Made by a program: the position numbers and the translations under genes. Shown here piece by piece: positions 36,188 to 47,110 of a DNA stretch of 64,000 nucleotides. The notes beneath the pieces were generated by a model. The model had not been told where the DNA came from, did no database searches, and was given only the letters and a program-made list of their open reading frames with translations. Source of the DNA: Isoetes taiwanensis (taxonomy: Eukaryota > Streptophyta > Lycopodiopsida > Isoetales > Isoetaceae); the NCBI GenBank assembly GCA_021234155.1, contig JAJEKV010000041.1, positions 9,441,018 to 9,505,017 on the forward strand, read 5' to 3'. Position 1 is the stretch's first letter. Each line of letters opens with the position of its first letter.

Positions 36188-36470
36188 AATATGACAGCTA
36201 TAATCACTTCTAACGTTCTATTAGGAAATGGCCGCATAGAGGCCCTTACGTGGGGATATGGTTGTAATCACTTCTAACCTAGCGTTATGTTAGGAAATGG
36301 CAGCGCACTGTCCCTTATGTGGGACTCACCAATTCCTTACTCTATATAAGTTGCTGTGTGTGTAGCCATTATATACGCAAGGAATTTATTGCAGCTATTC
36401 AAAGTATCGTCTATGATGGTTTTTTAGACAACCATATAACATGAATATGTAGCACAATCACAGGGTGTCC
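36188..36470 (+). repeat. Possible LTR relic with internal ~70 bp duplication
   Basis: AATCACTTCTAAC...TTAGGAAATGGC...CCCTTA(C/T)GTGGG occurs twice in tandem (about 36194-36256 and 36264-36325). It is followed by CTCTATATAAGTTGCTG, a TATA-like box, and TATACGCAAGGAATTTATTGC, the layout of a copia-type LTR promoter and transcription start. No partner LTR or coding region was found. Confidence 0.4.
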
Positions 36471-36554
36471 CATGGGGATTTGATATGGGTGCATAAACTA
36501 CCCGTGACACAATTGAGTGGGTTATTATAAAAAAAAAAAATATAAATTCAATAG

Positions 36555-36645
36555 AAAAATCAAACGAGTTAGCTTGCTCGTTGCATTGGTTAAAACATTC
36601 GTATTAGTATGTTGGATTATTTTTGGTAGGGGTCCGAGTCTCCGC
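36555..36645 (+). repeat. tRNA-derived (SINE-like) relic
   Basis: TTAGCTTGCTCGTTGCATTGG resembles a pol III A-box region and GGGGTCCGAGTCTCC a B box about 60 bases on. It is followed (36640-36760) by three imperfect copies of a CCGTATTTCATATT...AAAACCTTAGGCGAACC-like segment. Weak evidence. Confidence 0.35.
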
Positions 36646-37100
36646 ATTTCATATTTAAAACTTAGGTGAACCCCGTATAGAGATGAGTCCCCGTATTTCA
36701 TATTCTAAAACCTTAGACGAACCTGTATTTCATATTTCAAAATCATAGGCACCCCTAATCATAAATCACTATAATCGAAACAAGAGGTGCCTAGAAGCCC
36801 TAACATAAGATCTGGGATGTAGGATGGAGGGATTTAATGATCGAGGTTATCTGGGGCGCACTTTGTTTAAAATATGTCCATAAATAATGATAAAGGATTT
36901 ATGGTTTGTGTTGTTTTTGCTCCTCTTTATGCACATATTTTTTAATATTGTAGTAGTCAATTTTTTTTGCATTTATTTAATCAATCATTTCCTTTTATTC
37001 TAATGGATATCTTAAATGGTTGGGTTGGAATTGACTTATTTCTATTGTCTAATAATTAATCGCCATTCCAAATGTGCAGAATACAACAACGTAGGTAAAA

Positions 37101-37330
37101 TTATCTGGAACTAGCTTCTTCTTTAGCATTGTACAAAATAATCCGAGCTCTCTGTATCATCCTGAATAGAGTATCATGTATCATGTGTAGCAACTCTTCA
37201 TGTCTGACCAACAGAGCATAGGGTATCCAGATCTGATTATACATCGGGCAGCTCTGGAAAGTGTGACATTCATCCTCAATGGCATCCATCTGGCAACATT
37301 GAAAAAGCCTGTCCTGGGGCAGCTCCTGAA
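37101..37330 (-). pseudogene. Non-LTR retrotransposon C-terminal zinc segment (fragment)
   Basis: The minus strand reads LFQCCQMDAIEDECHTFQS followed by CPMYNQIWIPYALLVRHEE. The pattern C-x2-C...IEDE-H...CP-Y is typical of the cysteine-rich tail of LINE-type reverse transcriptases. Upstream the frame is closed by a stop near 37360 and no RT core is present. It has the opposite orientation to the LINE at 42199-43420. Confidence 0.55.
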
Positions 37331-38089
37331 TCCATCTCTCTGTCTCAATTCAGAAATGGTGGGCACCTGTGCTAATGGAGGCGATGAGCCTGTGCTTTTT
37401 CATGGGCAGATCTTGGCTATAGCTGTGGTTCTTTGCTTCATCCTTTGATAGTGGAAGTGATGGAGTTTCTTGATGCAAATGCTAAACCCTAAAACATGAT
37501 CCTAAACTCATGTTTTATACTATGTGCGAGCACCTGATGCTTATGATAGACATATGTATAATTATATTGGGATTTTAATTCGTCCACTTTTCTAATCTAT
37601 AGAAGAACATATGCTTAAATATTTATACTCCTTTAGGATCCCTCCTTCAATCACGTTTGATTCTTCGGTTTTGCCGCATATTCCTCGTTCTACTTGACTC
37701 CGGGGTTCCTTGAGGTGTTGCGACTATAGTTGACCTTCGTGTGTGATCAGAGGTCGTTATCCCAAGTCGCGGAGAACGTTCCTCGATGTGAACCCTTGAG
37801 TTGAAAATGCTCCTCCTTAATGTGTTTACCTGTCATGTGGAGTGTCGTGACTGCTCAGCGTCCCTACATGCAGTGTGTCGTTTGAAGATGTGTAGTGCCA
37901 TTGATCGCTTGAGTACGATCACCTAGTTGTTGCAGTCAGGCATTGTTGCATGTCTTCAAAGCTCTGAGATAGCGATCGTCGGGTAGACAGTGTCATTTCT
38001 CGATCGATTGAATTTCTGAGTGCGACTCCTATTGCTTGGACTTTGCTTCGTTGTGAGATGCTCCCCTATGCCTGGAAATGTTGTCGTCT
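37331..38089. other. No gene recognised
   Basis: Contains several short direct motifs of the type GCGATCGTCG / CTCGATCGATTG but no supported coding frame. It may be part of the minus-strand LTR element whose LTR is at 40042-42198. Confidence 0.4.
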
Positions 38090-38248
38090 CTATTGCACAT
38101 GCCATCGCTCCTCTGCTTGTTGCCTTTCTTGAGTGGGGTCGATGTCGATGATGTCTTCCACGTCCGACCCACGTCCTTCATCTTCCTCCTGCTCTGCCTC
38201 TTCGTACTCCAGAAGCATCTGCTCCTCCTCACCTGCTGCGTTGGCCAT
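38090..38248 (-). CDS. Short acidic ORF in minus-strand retroelement-like unit
   Basis: 52 codons starting MANAAGEEEQMLLEYEEAEQ, very rich in Glu and Asp (EDEGRGSDVEDIIDID), no Cys pairs or hydrophobic segment. About 110 bases upstream on the minus strand lies TCTATAAATAGG, a good TATA box. A diverged partner unit at about 39040-39190 has TTTATAAATAGAAG followed by a frame with LLEYKARATEEQ and VFEDIEDPGDI, so the promoter plus ORF unit is duplicated. I do not recognise the protein; an N-terminal gag fragment of the surrounding element is one option. Confidence 0.35.
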   Translation of the reverse strand: MANAAGEEEQMLLEYEEAEQEEDEGRGSDVEDIIDIDPTQERQQAEERWHVQ

Positions 38249-38429
38249 GGGCTCAAGCTCTAGCGGTTGTCAAACAGATAAAGAAGCGTCTCTGGGAGCG
38301 GAAAAATCGTCTTGGAGTGAGGAGCAAAGGTGTAGGGTGCAAATGAGGATTATGGTCCTATTTATAGACAAAACCCTAATTTTGGAAAAAATTTAGGGTT
38401 TGGGATGATCTCTATGATGGAATATTGGG

Positions 38430-39832
38430 AATATCTATGACGGATTTGGTTTTGGCGCACTCTGTGAGGGATGGGGCCCTATTTAGATCGAGGATGACTC
38501 AAAACATGCAAACTAAGGGTCACAAATCCTACTGATCTCGATAAGTTAGGTCAGATTGTGCCCTTACTTTCTTCATTTGGACAAGTCTTGGCATAGATCA
38601 GGGGTCGACCACTCACAAGTGCGCGAGAGGCTAATCCGAGAATGACGGATTTGGTCCTGGCGCACTCTGCGAGGGGTGGGACTCTGTTTGGGTCTAGGAT
38701 GGCTCAATTTCTATAATCTAAGGGTCAAATCCTACTTATCTCAATGAGTTGGGTTGGATTATGCCCTTACTTTCTACATTTGGCCAAGTATTGGCAAAGA
38801 TCAGTGGTCGACCACTCACACAGTGCGCGAGAGGCTAATCCGAGAATGACGGATTTGGTCCTGGCGCACTCTGCGAGGGGTGGGGCTAAAATCACTGAGT
38901 TTTGCTCTAAATTTGGCAATTCCAAATGCAGATACCATTAGTACAACTTAATTACTTATGATTTTGCACATTAACATGTTCAAAACTTAATTTTGTATTT
39001 ACCCTGTACTACTCATTTCGTTTGTAGAGGTATTTGCCTCAGTGCTTCCTCTTGTGCCTTTTCACTCTCCTCCCTTCTATTGTCAGTATGTCGCCTGGGT
39101 CTTCAATGTCTTCAAAAACTCGTGCTCCTTGCTCTTCTGTGGCTCTAGCCTTGTACTCTAAAAGCTATTGCTTCTATTTATAAACAAACCCTAGTTTGGA
39201 AGGCAGAATTTAGGGTTTAAGCAATTTTGGTCATTTTGAGATTTTTAGCCTAATTTGAAGTCATAAATGGATTCTAGACTCTTTAATGGTCCTAACACAA
39301 CAAATTTCAGGCAATTTGGAGCTGTATAGCTCAAGTTATGAGGGTTCAAAGTTTTGACCCCACACACAGTGCGCGAGAGGCTAATTCGAGAATGACGGAT
39401 TTGCCCTGGGTCACCTGTTTAGGTCCTAGATGACTCTATAAAGTTGATATGAAGGCCGAATCCTACTTATTTCGCAGGGTTAAGGCAGTTTGTGCCCTTA
39501 ATTTCTACATTGGGACAAGTCTAGACATAGATCAGTGGCCCAACACTCCACAGTGTGCGAGGAGCACTTCCAAAATTTTCGGATTGGCCCTGGGCGCACT
39601 CTGTGAGTGGTTACTACTTTTTGGTTCTAACTTTAGTTTTATAAACAGTTTCTTAGTGTTAGAACATACATTCCTAGCTTAAATTCAAGCTCTAAGCTAT
39701 CCTGAGCTATCAGATTGCTCTAATTATGCATCTATCTAGGTCAACATGGGTCCACCACTCACACAGTGCGCGAGAGGCAAATCCAAGAATCTCGGATTGG
39801 CCCTGGGTGCACTCTGTGAGGGGTCACACCTT
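38430..39832. repeat. Array of compound-hairpin repeats (about six copies)
   Basis: A ~95 bp core recurs near 38430 (partial), 38600-38690, 38800-38885, 39360-39420 (partial), 39540-39610 and 39755-39825. In the best copies CTCACACAGTGCGC on the left pairs with GCGCACTCTGTGAG on the right (13 of 14), and inside this AATCCG pairs with CGGATT. The flanks GATCAGTGGTCGACCACT (itself palindromic in GTCGAC) and GTGCCCTTACTTTCTACATTTGG recur too, giving a ~210 bp unit. It lies in the leader side of the primer-binding site at 40027-40038, so it may be internal to an LTR element. Confidence 0.85.
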
Positions 39833-40026
39833 TTTGGCCATGATTTCTAGGGTCTTTGCTAAAATTTCTTACTAACTTAGCATTTATCTACTTGCTGCAC
39901 TAGAGATTGGAAATTTTTTTTCCAATTTTCGAGGTTCATGCTTGGGTGGCTGTTCCCAAGACTGGAAGTTTACTGTTAGTCCTAACAGGGAATGGTCAGT
40001 GCTTGACCTTGCTCTACCAAGATCAT

Positions 40027-40038
40027 GCTCTGATACCA
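40027..40038 (-). other. Primer-binding site (initiator-Met tRNA type)
   Basis: Minus strand TGGTATCAGAGC, the canonical plant LTR-retrotransposon site, three bases from the LTR end at 40042. Confidence 0.88.
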
Positions 40039-40041
40039 CAG

Positions 40042-42198
40042 TGACGTCCCCTACTCCCTCTACGATGCACACATCGTATCGGAAGGTGGAGTATTCCCCA
40101 TGACAGCCATACTGGCAGGGGCCATCCACCTGACCCCAATCCCAAGTACTGAGCCAGCAAGGGAAGAGTGGATGTGTCATTTGCCCCGTCTTCCTTCGGG
40201 TCGACCTAGCTGCGGAAGCGCGAATAAACATGAGCACATGTCAACAATACATCAATAGAGTCACCCCGAAGGGTGAATACATCATAACATATCACGAACA
40301 ACAACATCAACATAATAACAGTAACAAAGGGGAATCCTACCCAGGGCTCAGACTCATGAGGGATCGACTGACGGCTTGGGTCTCCAGAAGTCAATGCAGA
40401 CCGAATTCATGGCAAATGGATTGGGCTGGCATAAGAACATGGCTGTTGGGTAGTCCACTCCATCCGCCCCTCCCGTGCACACTTTGTAGAGTAGGTTGAA
40501 AAGTATTGGGACCGGACCGTAGCCTGTCGGGTACATAGCCAAGAGGGCTACTGCTGGGTTGCATCTCCCCAGTCCCAATGAGGCAGGAGGAGAGTCACCT
40601 CCGCTCCAGAGGCATGCATGCCCATCACAGGCGGCTAGAGGGCCACTGCCCTTATTCGACTTGAACCCCATGGAAGGCGACGCATCACCCCAGAGGTATC
40701 GAGCTCATGCCTTGCCCACACTCAGTGGCAAACCATTAAGCCTAGCCCACTAAGATCCCTGGTAGGCTTTACACACCAGAGGGATCAATCAGTGATGGGA
40801 CAAGTCCCCCTTTTCCATCGGTCTAGCCCCTCCACCCACAACCAGGCGGGCTCTTGTGCACGGGCCGCATTAATTGGGTATTAAGGAGGCTATCTAGGAA
40901 CATCTACTACAGAGGCTTTTAGGGTCTCTACCCCCCTTCCCAATACACGGGAGAGCATAGAATGAACACCATAATCATCAAAGAACTGAATTGTAGAATA
41001 ACATCTAATCTATCTACCTACACATCCAAAGGTAGGTTCTTTTGTTAGAGCTTATGATATCGGGATCTATAAGGCCTCTAAGGCTGAACTAACATGCTAA
41101 ACCAGCTCATTGCCAAGCTAAAAGGCGGCTTTGCACAACAAAATGACTATTTACCTGGCGCCTGACTTGCTCCAGATCCTCGGAATGCGTCCATTAGGGC
41201 GGATTTGGGGTCTCAAAATGGCCCTTAACTTTAATTTCTAATATCCACGTCATAGTAGCTTCAAGCCAATGAAAGAGAGGAATTCAAAATGAAAATCAGT
41301 ATTACGTGGCACTTTTGCAATAAATAGTACTGTAATAATTGCACTTTTTAACTCAAATGCATCATTTTTTGGCTATAACTTGTGTTTGTGATGTCCAAAT
41401 TGCACGCCGTTTGTTGCGTTGGATAGCCCGTGGCGAGATCTTTCCAATGAGTATAGCCTTGATATGCTTTTGATAAAAGGAAAGACTAAAAAAATGCAAA
41501 AAACCAGGTTTTTTCTCGTTTTTTTAACTTTTGGTCATCTAAATTAGATTAAAATATATTCAACCCATATACTGTTGGATAGATCTTTTGATTCCGCATC
41601 CAATGAAACAAAAATTTTGCGATTTGAAGCTATGAATCAAAAGTTATGGCCCGAAAACTAATTGATGAAGTTACTTTTTGAGTATTTATTGCGATTAAAG
41701 AGAAGGAAAGTACAATTAATAAGCAAGAGAAAATATGACATGGAATTTTTTCTTTCGAGGCCATTTTGAGACCCCAAATCTGCCCTAATGCACGCTTCTG
41801 ATCCTGCTGAAGACTGCTGCTGCTGGAAGATCTGTTGTGCAAGGGCCGCTTTTCAGAGCCTGGCAATGCGAACTAGAGTTCTGGCTTGGCCGGAATGGCT
41901 CTGTGAAACCCTAATTGTGAAAAAGGAAGAAGGGTTTAGGGTTTAAGGGGAAAGCCCTTATATAGAGACTTTTAGGGTTAGGTTAATATTGGCCAAATGG
42001 GGTTTTGCCATTTGGCATGGGGTTTATAGTTGCATATGTTTATTAAACATGCACAACATACGAGGTTGCCCCCTAGGTGCAACCCTTGCCCCCTAGGTGC
42101 AACCCTCTACGTCTCGCTAGTACTTGTCATGATGACATGTACGTGTGACATGACAGTATAATATACGTATTTGGGACATATATTATACTGGAACGTCA
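40042..42198 (-). repeat. 2.16 kb LTR of a minus-strand LTR retrotransposon
   Basis: Bounded by TGACGT (40042) and ACGTCA (42198), with the primer-binding site just left of 40042, so this is a 5' LTR reading right to left. On the minus strand a promoter-like TATATAAGGGC lies at about 41962, followed by AAACCCTAAACCC and CTTCTTCC. Two copies of TTGCCCCCTAGGTGCAACC sit at 42065-42103. Long stretches at 40330-40980 are similar, in inverted orientation, to 46010-47110, so both belong to one LTR family. ORFs such as 40354-40671 fall in this shared non-coding sequence. Its right edge abuts a LINE fragment. Confidence 0.8.
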
Positions 42199-43425
42199 CA
42201 GGTTTGCAATCAATATGCAGATGACACATTCCTCTTCCGGGTCGCTAATGTTGAGCCAAATTGCTCTTAGACACTTTTCACTGGCTTCTGATATCCTTGT
42301 GGGGTGTCAGAAGTGTACAACTTTATGGACATTGGATACTCCGACTCTGGCGTGTGTTTATGATTATCCATGGAAATTACTTGCTCATGGACAAGCCATC
42401 AAGTTGTTGGGGATTCCAGTTGGCATCCATGTTACTACTGGAGTTGCATGGGAGGAGATCATTAAGGGTTTGGAGAAGCACTTGTTCTGGTGGTCCATAG
42501 CAAAGTTGTCTCTTGCAGGTCGCATTACAGTGGCCAAGTCAGTCCTTAATAGTACCCATATCTATATGGCATCCTTACAAGGTCGCAAAATATTTACCTC
42601 TTATGGTGCAGGTTGGTGTTATCGAAAGGGTGCCTTGGGACTGTCATGAAAATATTCACAAAGGCAAGCACTTTGTCAAATCAGTATATCGCCTCCTTTT
42701 AGCACCACAACCCCTTCAGTTGCCAGATGGGTGGCGTCTACAGGTTCCACAGCCCACTTTGCGTCGTACATGGCGATGGCTTTGGGATAAGTTCTCTACC
42801 CTAAAGACTCTGTACTATGGTGGCAGGTTATCCACAGGTGCCTGCGTATTAATGCCTTCCAACATCGTTATGATCCTCACATATCTGCATTATGTCCGTT
42901 CTGTCTTTCAGACGTTGAGACTCTTGAGCACTATATCTTCTATTGTCCAGAGGTTTAGCCGGCGTGGTCTTGGCTAAAAGGTTTGTTTAACAATGCATTA
43001 GATTGCCGATGCATCTTCTTGGCATCCTATCTCAATGCACGGCCCCCAACTAAATAGAGGGCATTCCATCTTGGTTTTGGTTAGCTCCTGTGGTCGATAT
43101 GGGAGCGTCGCAAACACTACATTTTTCAAGGCATTTATTCATTTGCACGTGGTGTTATTACGATGGCCCAGAAAAAGATACTACAGCTTATGAGTGGTCC
43201 TCCCTTGAGTCAGAAATGACGGAACGTATCTGGATTCAGTATCTTCAAATTGATTCTTATCGTTAGTCTCCTATTCTGGAGTAAATACATTATGTCATGC
43301 TCCGGTGGCATATTTTTGTAATTACATAGTTAAACGAGACATGTAAGTTTTGTACTTTTTATATTTGATTAGTAAACTTTTTGGGTTTCGTCCTTCAAAA
43401 GAAAAAAGAAAAACATGTATCAATA
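42199..43425 (+). pseudogene. LINE (L1-type) reverse transcriptase 3' part, decayed
   Basis: Immediately right of the LTR the plus strand reads NQYADDTFLF, the RT catalytic YADD box. Then come LLGIPVGIHVTTGVAWEEII, FWWSIAKLSLAGRITVAKS, a zf-RVT-like segment (KGKHFVKSVYRLLLAP, ...YYGGRLSTGACV) and, after a shift, CPFC...DVETLEHYIFYCPE. These are the usual last parts of plant LINE ORF2. Frame changes near 42250, 42610 and 42880 and stops near 42955 and 43055 make it dead. A terminal A-rich run follows near 43400-43420. The 5' half is absent, replaced by the LTR. Confidence 0.8.
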
Positions 43426-43779
43426 TGTTTGAACTCATGTACTATTATTTTCATAATATTTCAAGCTCTAAATTGTATGATCATGTCATGATTTAAAATA
43501 ATTCATCATAAACTTATAAATGAATTTTAACTTAATTTCTTATAGGATAAGATGAATTAACATTAGGAATATCATAATAACATATAACTTTGAATAACAA
43601 ACATGTGTGACTAATCCTTGCAACCAAAAACATCGGCTCCGCCTCTTAAGATCAGGGTAGGCAACATAACTGGCAGCCAAAGAACCTCTTTGGCCGGCAG
43701 CAAAAGGAAGAAGATAACATATCGGCGAAGACCATTAATAGGAGGCTGGTGCAAACGCGCAATCAGATGGAACTGGTAC

Positions 43780-44596
43780 AATGGGCTACGCCGCTCATGC
43801 ATGCCTAGGAATATGGACCAATGCCATCCCCACCTCCACAACCTCAAGAACCAGATCAAACAGCTCAATTGGAGTAGGAGGTAGTTCAAGTGCCAGAGAA
43901 GAACAGAAAAAAGAAAAGAAGAAGCAGAAGAAGCCCAAGTCCTTCTAGCTCGAGCCTAGCCAATGTTACGGACAGTGGATTACGTAATAGCTCAGAAAGT
44001 GAGTCAGACACCTCGCAGGGCAGGAACAAGAACCGTCGGGCAGGGGAGTTATCAGAAGAAAGTCGATAGTGCCATGAGCAACAACCCAGAAATTAGGGCA
44101 GTTCTCTGGGAAGAACAGATGAAGCATGAAAGCTGAAGCATAATTGCATGAAATGGAAGAGTTTGAAAACTCATACGGGATAAAGGATAAGGACATAGGA
44201 AAAGTGGCAACGGCAAATCTTATTGGCCCAGCATGCATATGGTGGAAGGGGTATGCTAAGTCGAATAAGCTAAAAAGAAACAATTGCAGATTCAAAATCA
44301 AGGCCATCTGCAAGCATTATGTCCCAAGATCTCACACAAGCAAACAGATTCAACAGTTCTACAAGTTGGATCAAGGGAACCTATCAATGACCAAATATAC
44401 AGAATTTATGAGACTAAGGTTAAATGTACAAAGGATCACGGAGAGGCAAGCGGTGGACGGCTATATTGAGGGGTTGAACAACAAGATTAAAAGACCGGTC
44501 CGGGCCATCAACCCGAAAACAGATGGGGAGGCCGAGGACAAAGCTTTGAGCTTAGAGGAAGCACCGCCGACTAGGGCAGAAACAAGCATTCTATAA
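43780..44596 (+). pseudogene. Ty3/gypsy-type gag fragment
   Basis: First piece (about 43815-44065) is proline-rich then basic and serine-rich (KKKRRSRRSPSPSSSS), with a stop near 43880. The second piece (44144-44596, 150 codons) carries the retroviral-type gag core: IGPACIWWKGYAKSNKLK, KAICKHYVPRS, QQFYKLDQGNLSMTKYTEF and ERQAVDGYIEGLNNKIKR. No zinc knuckle, protease or RT follows; after a ~700 bp non-coding tail the 3' LTR begins at 45313. This is either a gag-only element like that at 31-34 kb or an internally deleted copy. Confidence 0.75.
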
Positions 44597-45312
44597 GGGA
44601 AAAGCAACAGACTTTTATCTGCCCAAGCAGACATCGAGGATGTTCTCTATGCCACAATGCATGGCATGTACACATGACCGCAGGGGGGTTCATGATGAGG
44701 TAAGCGTGATCATGCGCAATGGTGGGATCGTTTGGGACACTCCCTAGCTTAAGCCCCCAGAGGCATAAGGCAATTGTGGGTGCACACGATCAATGGGATC
44801 TTGTACAAGGTAGCACCCGATCATGGGCGATGATAGGAACGTCTTAAATGGTTCTTAAGCTCAAGTCCTATGGGCCATGATCGAGTGCAAGGTAGCAGGG
44901 ATAACCTTGAGCTAGTAGTTCGGCTCGAGGAGGTAATTTTGGGGGTGGTCCCCTAAAACCACAAACTTAATAACTAATCTAATATAATGTGCTACTTGTG
45001 CAGGCCAATGAATGGGAGCATGGAGGAGCACGTTACGAGAAGATAGGAGTCATAGATTTTTAGACTTAACTATGAACTTCTAAACCTTATGTTGGATAAC
45101 ATTATGTGCTAACTTTATAATAATAGTTATTAAGGATTTATAATTTTGTATAAGTTTATAAATGTAGCCTTACAATTGACATTATAAGTAATTAAGTGGG
45201 AATCGATCTTTTTAATAAAGTTAAGTTCCTATATGAGTTTTTGCAAGGTGGTTGTAGGTTCGTCACCTTACCATAACGCTGAGGACAACATTATGCTAAG
45301 GGGTGGAGAATG

Positions 45313-47110
45313 TGATGTCCCCCTAAAATATACAACATAAATACGTATATTTTTAGGCCATGTCACCATACAAGCCTACTTTAGTCGCCTTGTATTCCGT
45401 ATAAGTGTGGAAGGGAGCATGGCAAATTTATGTGAATAACTTAGCCAGCCTTAGGGATAGACCATTTTCCACATGGCCCAATCCTATTGGGCAACCGCCA
45501 CACGGACGCATCCAATTGGAGCCACGTGGCATGACATGGAACCTTAACCTATAATTGGCCAAACCCTAACCCTAGGCCATTTTTCTGGCTCCAACAGTCT
45601 TGGAACCTTGTTTGCGCTCGAAACTCCGTTTCAAGAACTGTTTGCTGTGGCATAGCCTAGCTCAGCAGCACCCAGAGCGTGTGTGCATCAAAAGGCGTGG
45701 GATACGCTTCGAACCCTTTGAAGGTCATGGAGACACCATGCGCAGGAGGGAGTTCCTTAGGAGCAGGTATTTGGGGTAGAGTCTTTTGTAGATCGCCTGA
45801 AAGTTCGGATTCCAGGTGGGGTGGGTTAGTGTTTCATATCTCTAGTAGAGTCATTCTAGAACCGTCAGTCTAGATCTTGAACCCTAATCAATGAACCCTA
45901 ACTGTAAGTTAGATGCATGTGATTAGGATTAGATGTTATTCTCATTATTTATCATGTTATATGGATATATGATATTGGTTGATCATGTTTTCTCCTCTTG
46001 TATTGGGAAGGGGTAGAGTCCTAGTGGCCATTATCTAGATGATGCTCCTAGTTTAGACCCTTTAGTTTCTATTAGTATGCGGCATGTGCATAGGAACCCA
46101 CCCAGCTACGGGGGCTATGGAGTGACTTAACACCACATAACGGGGTTAGTGGCAAAGTGGAGGGAGGTCTCTGCTGAGCGTGGCCACTGGGGACCCATAG
46201 CGGGCTAGGCCTATAGTCGGTCACTTCGTGTAGGCCGGGTATGGGTCCGACACTTCTTCGGTTAATGATGTCGCCTTGACCCTCAAGAGTTGCAGGTGCC
46301 GGCCTGGCTCTTCTTTTGGGGAGTTCAATCGTGTATGGACGTGTGTCAACACGATCCTCTAGCCGCCCATGGAACCCCTACTCTCTAGGAAGGGGAGATG
46401 CGTCCTTTCCTACCTCATCGGACCCCATCCGTACGACATTCAAACTATAAAAACCTTATATTTTTCTTACGTATACGGTACCAAAGAGGCAATAGAAAAA
46501 CCCATTTAGTGCACTCACATGTTTCATACTCCATAATCTAGGTGAACCCCCCGGGATCGGACCGGGGAGATGTAACCCTCCCCAGAGTGTCGATCCTCCC
46601 TCTCATTCATGCTTTCTCAGGTCCTAGATCCCTCGTCTTTGTCTCGCTTGACCTCAGGTTAGTCCCAGCTTTGGATGGATGTCTAGGAGTGTAGCTTGAC
46701 AGATTCTGCTCGTTTTTCATGCATTGAGCTTCAGCAGTCTTTTCAGTCCTTTCGATGATTGAGAAGGTTTGCTTCCACCTTGAGTTCTGAGTAGAGCATA
46801 TAGTGTCAGTTCGGCTTCTCAGGGCCAAGATAGTTTTTGGGTTCATTTATGACTCCACTTACCCCATCGGACCGGGGAGATGCAACCCGGGGTAGCCTCA
46901 ATGGGTAATACCATGAGACTATGTCTCCGACAGGTTATAGTCATGCCGGAGCCTGATCTAGCCAAGCTGCAAAATATGCACAGGAGGGAGTGGATGGAAT
47001 GGTCAACCCTAGCCGTTGTCTATAGCCAGCCCCGCCATTGTTATATCTCGGTCTGCTCTATCTTGAGCCCAGCCGTCATTCTACCTCCCTTACGAGTTTG
47101 AACCTGGGTA
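45313..47110 (+). repeat. 3' LTR of the plus-strand gypsy-like element (right end uncertain)
   Basis: Begins TGATGTCCCCC just after a purine run GGGGTGGAGAA (45299-45310). From about 46010 to 47110 it follows the same sequence order as the minus strand of 40330-40980: ATTGGGAAGGGGTAGAG, GGGGAGATGCAACCC, ACAGGTTATAG/ACGG, GGAGTGGATGGAATGG and CCTGGGTAGGA. The similarity is lost after about 47110 and no clear terminal ACGTCA was found, so the end is truncated or diverged. Confidence 0.65.

Noticed and set aside
38430-39832. CRISPR-like array
   Set aside because: Spacing is irregular (about 170-540 bp), the sequence between copies is itself repeated, and the context is a plant LTR element.
40354-40671. 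105-codon minus-strand ORF
   Set aside because: Lies in LTR sequence shared with 46.4-47.1 kb, where the frame is not kept; no domain.
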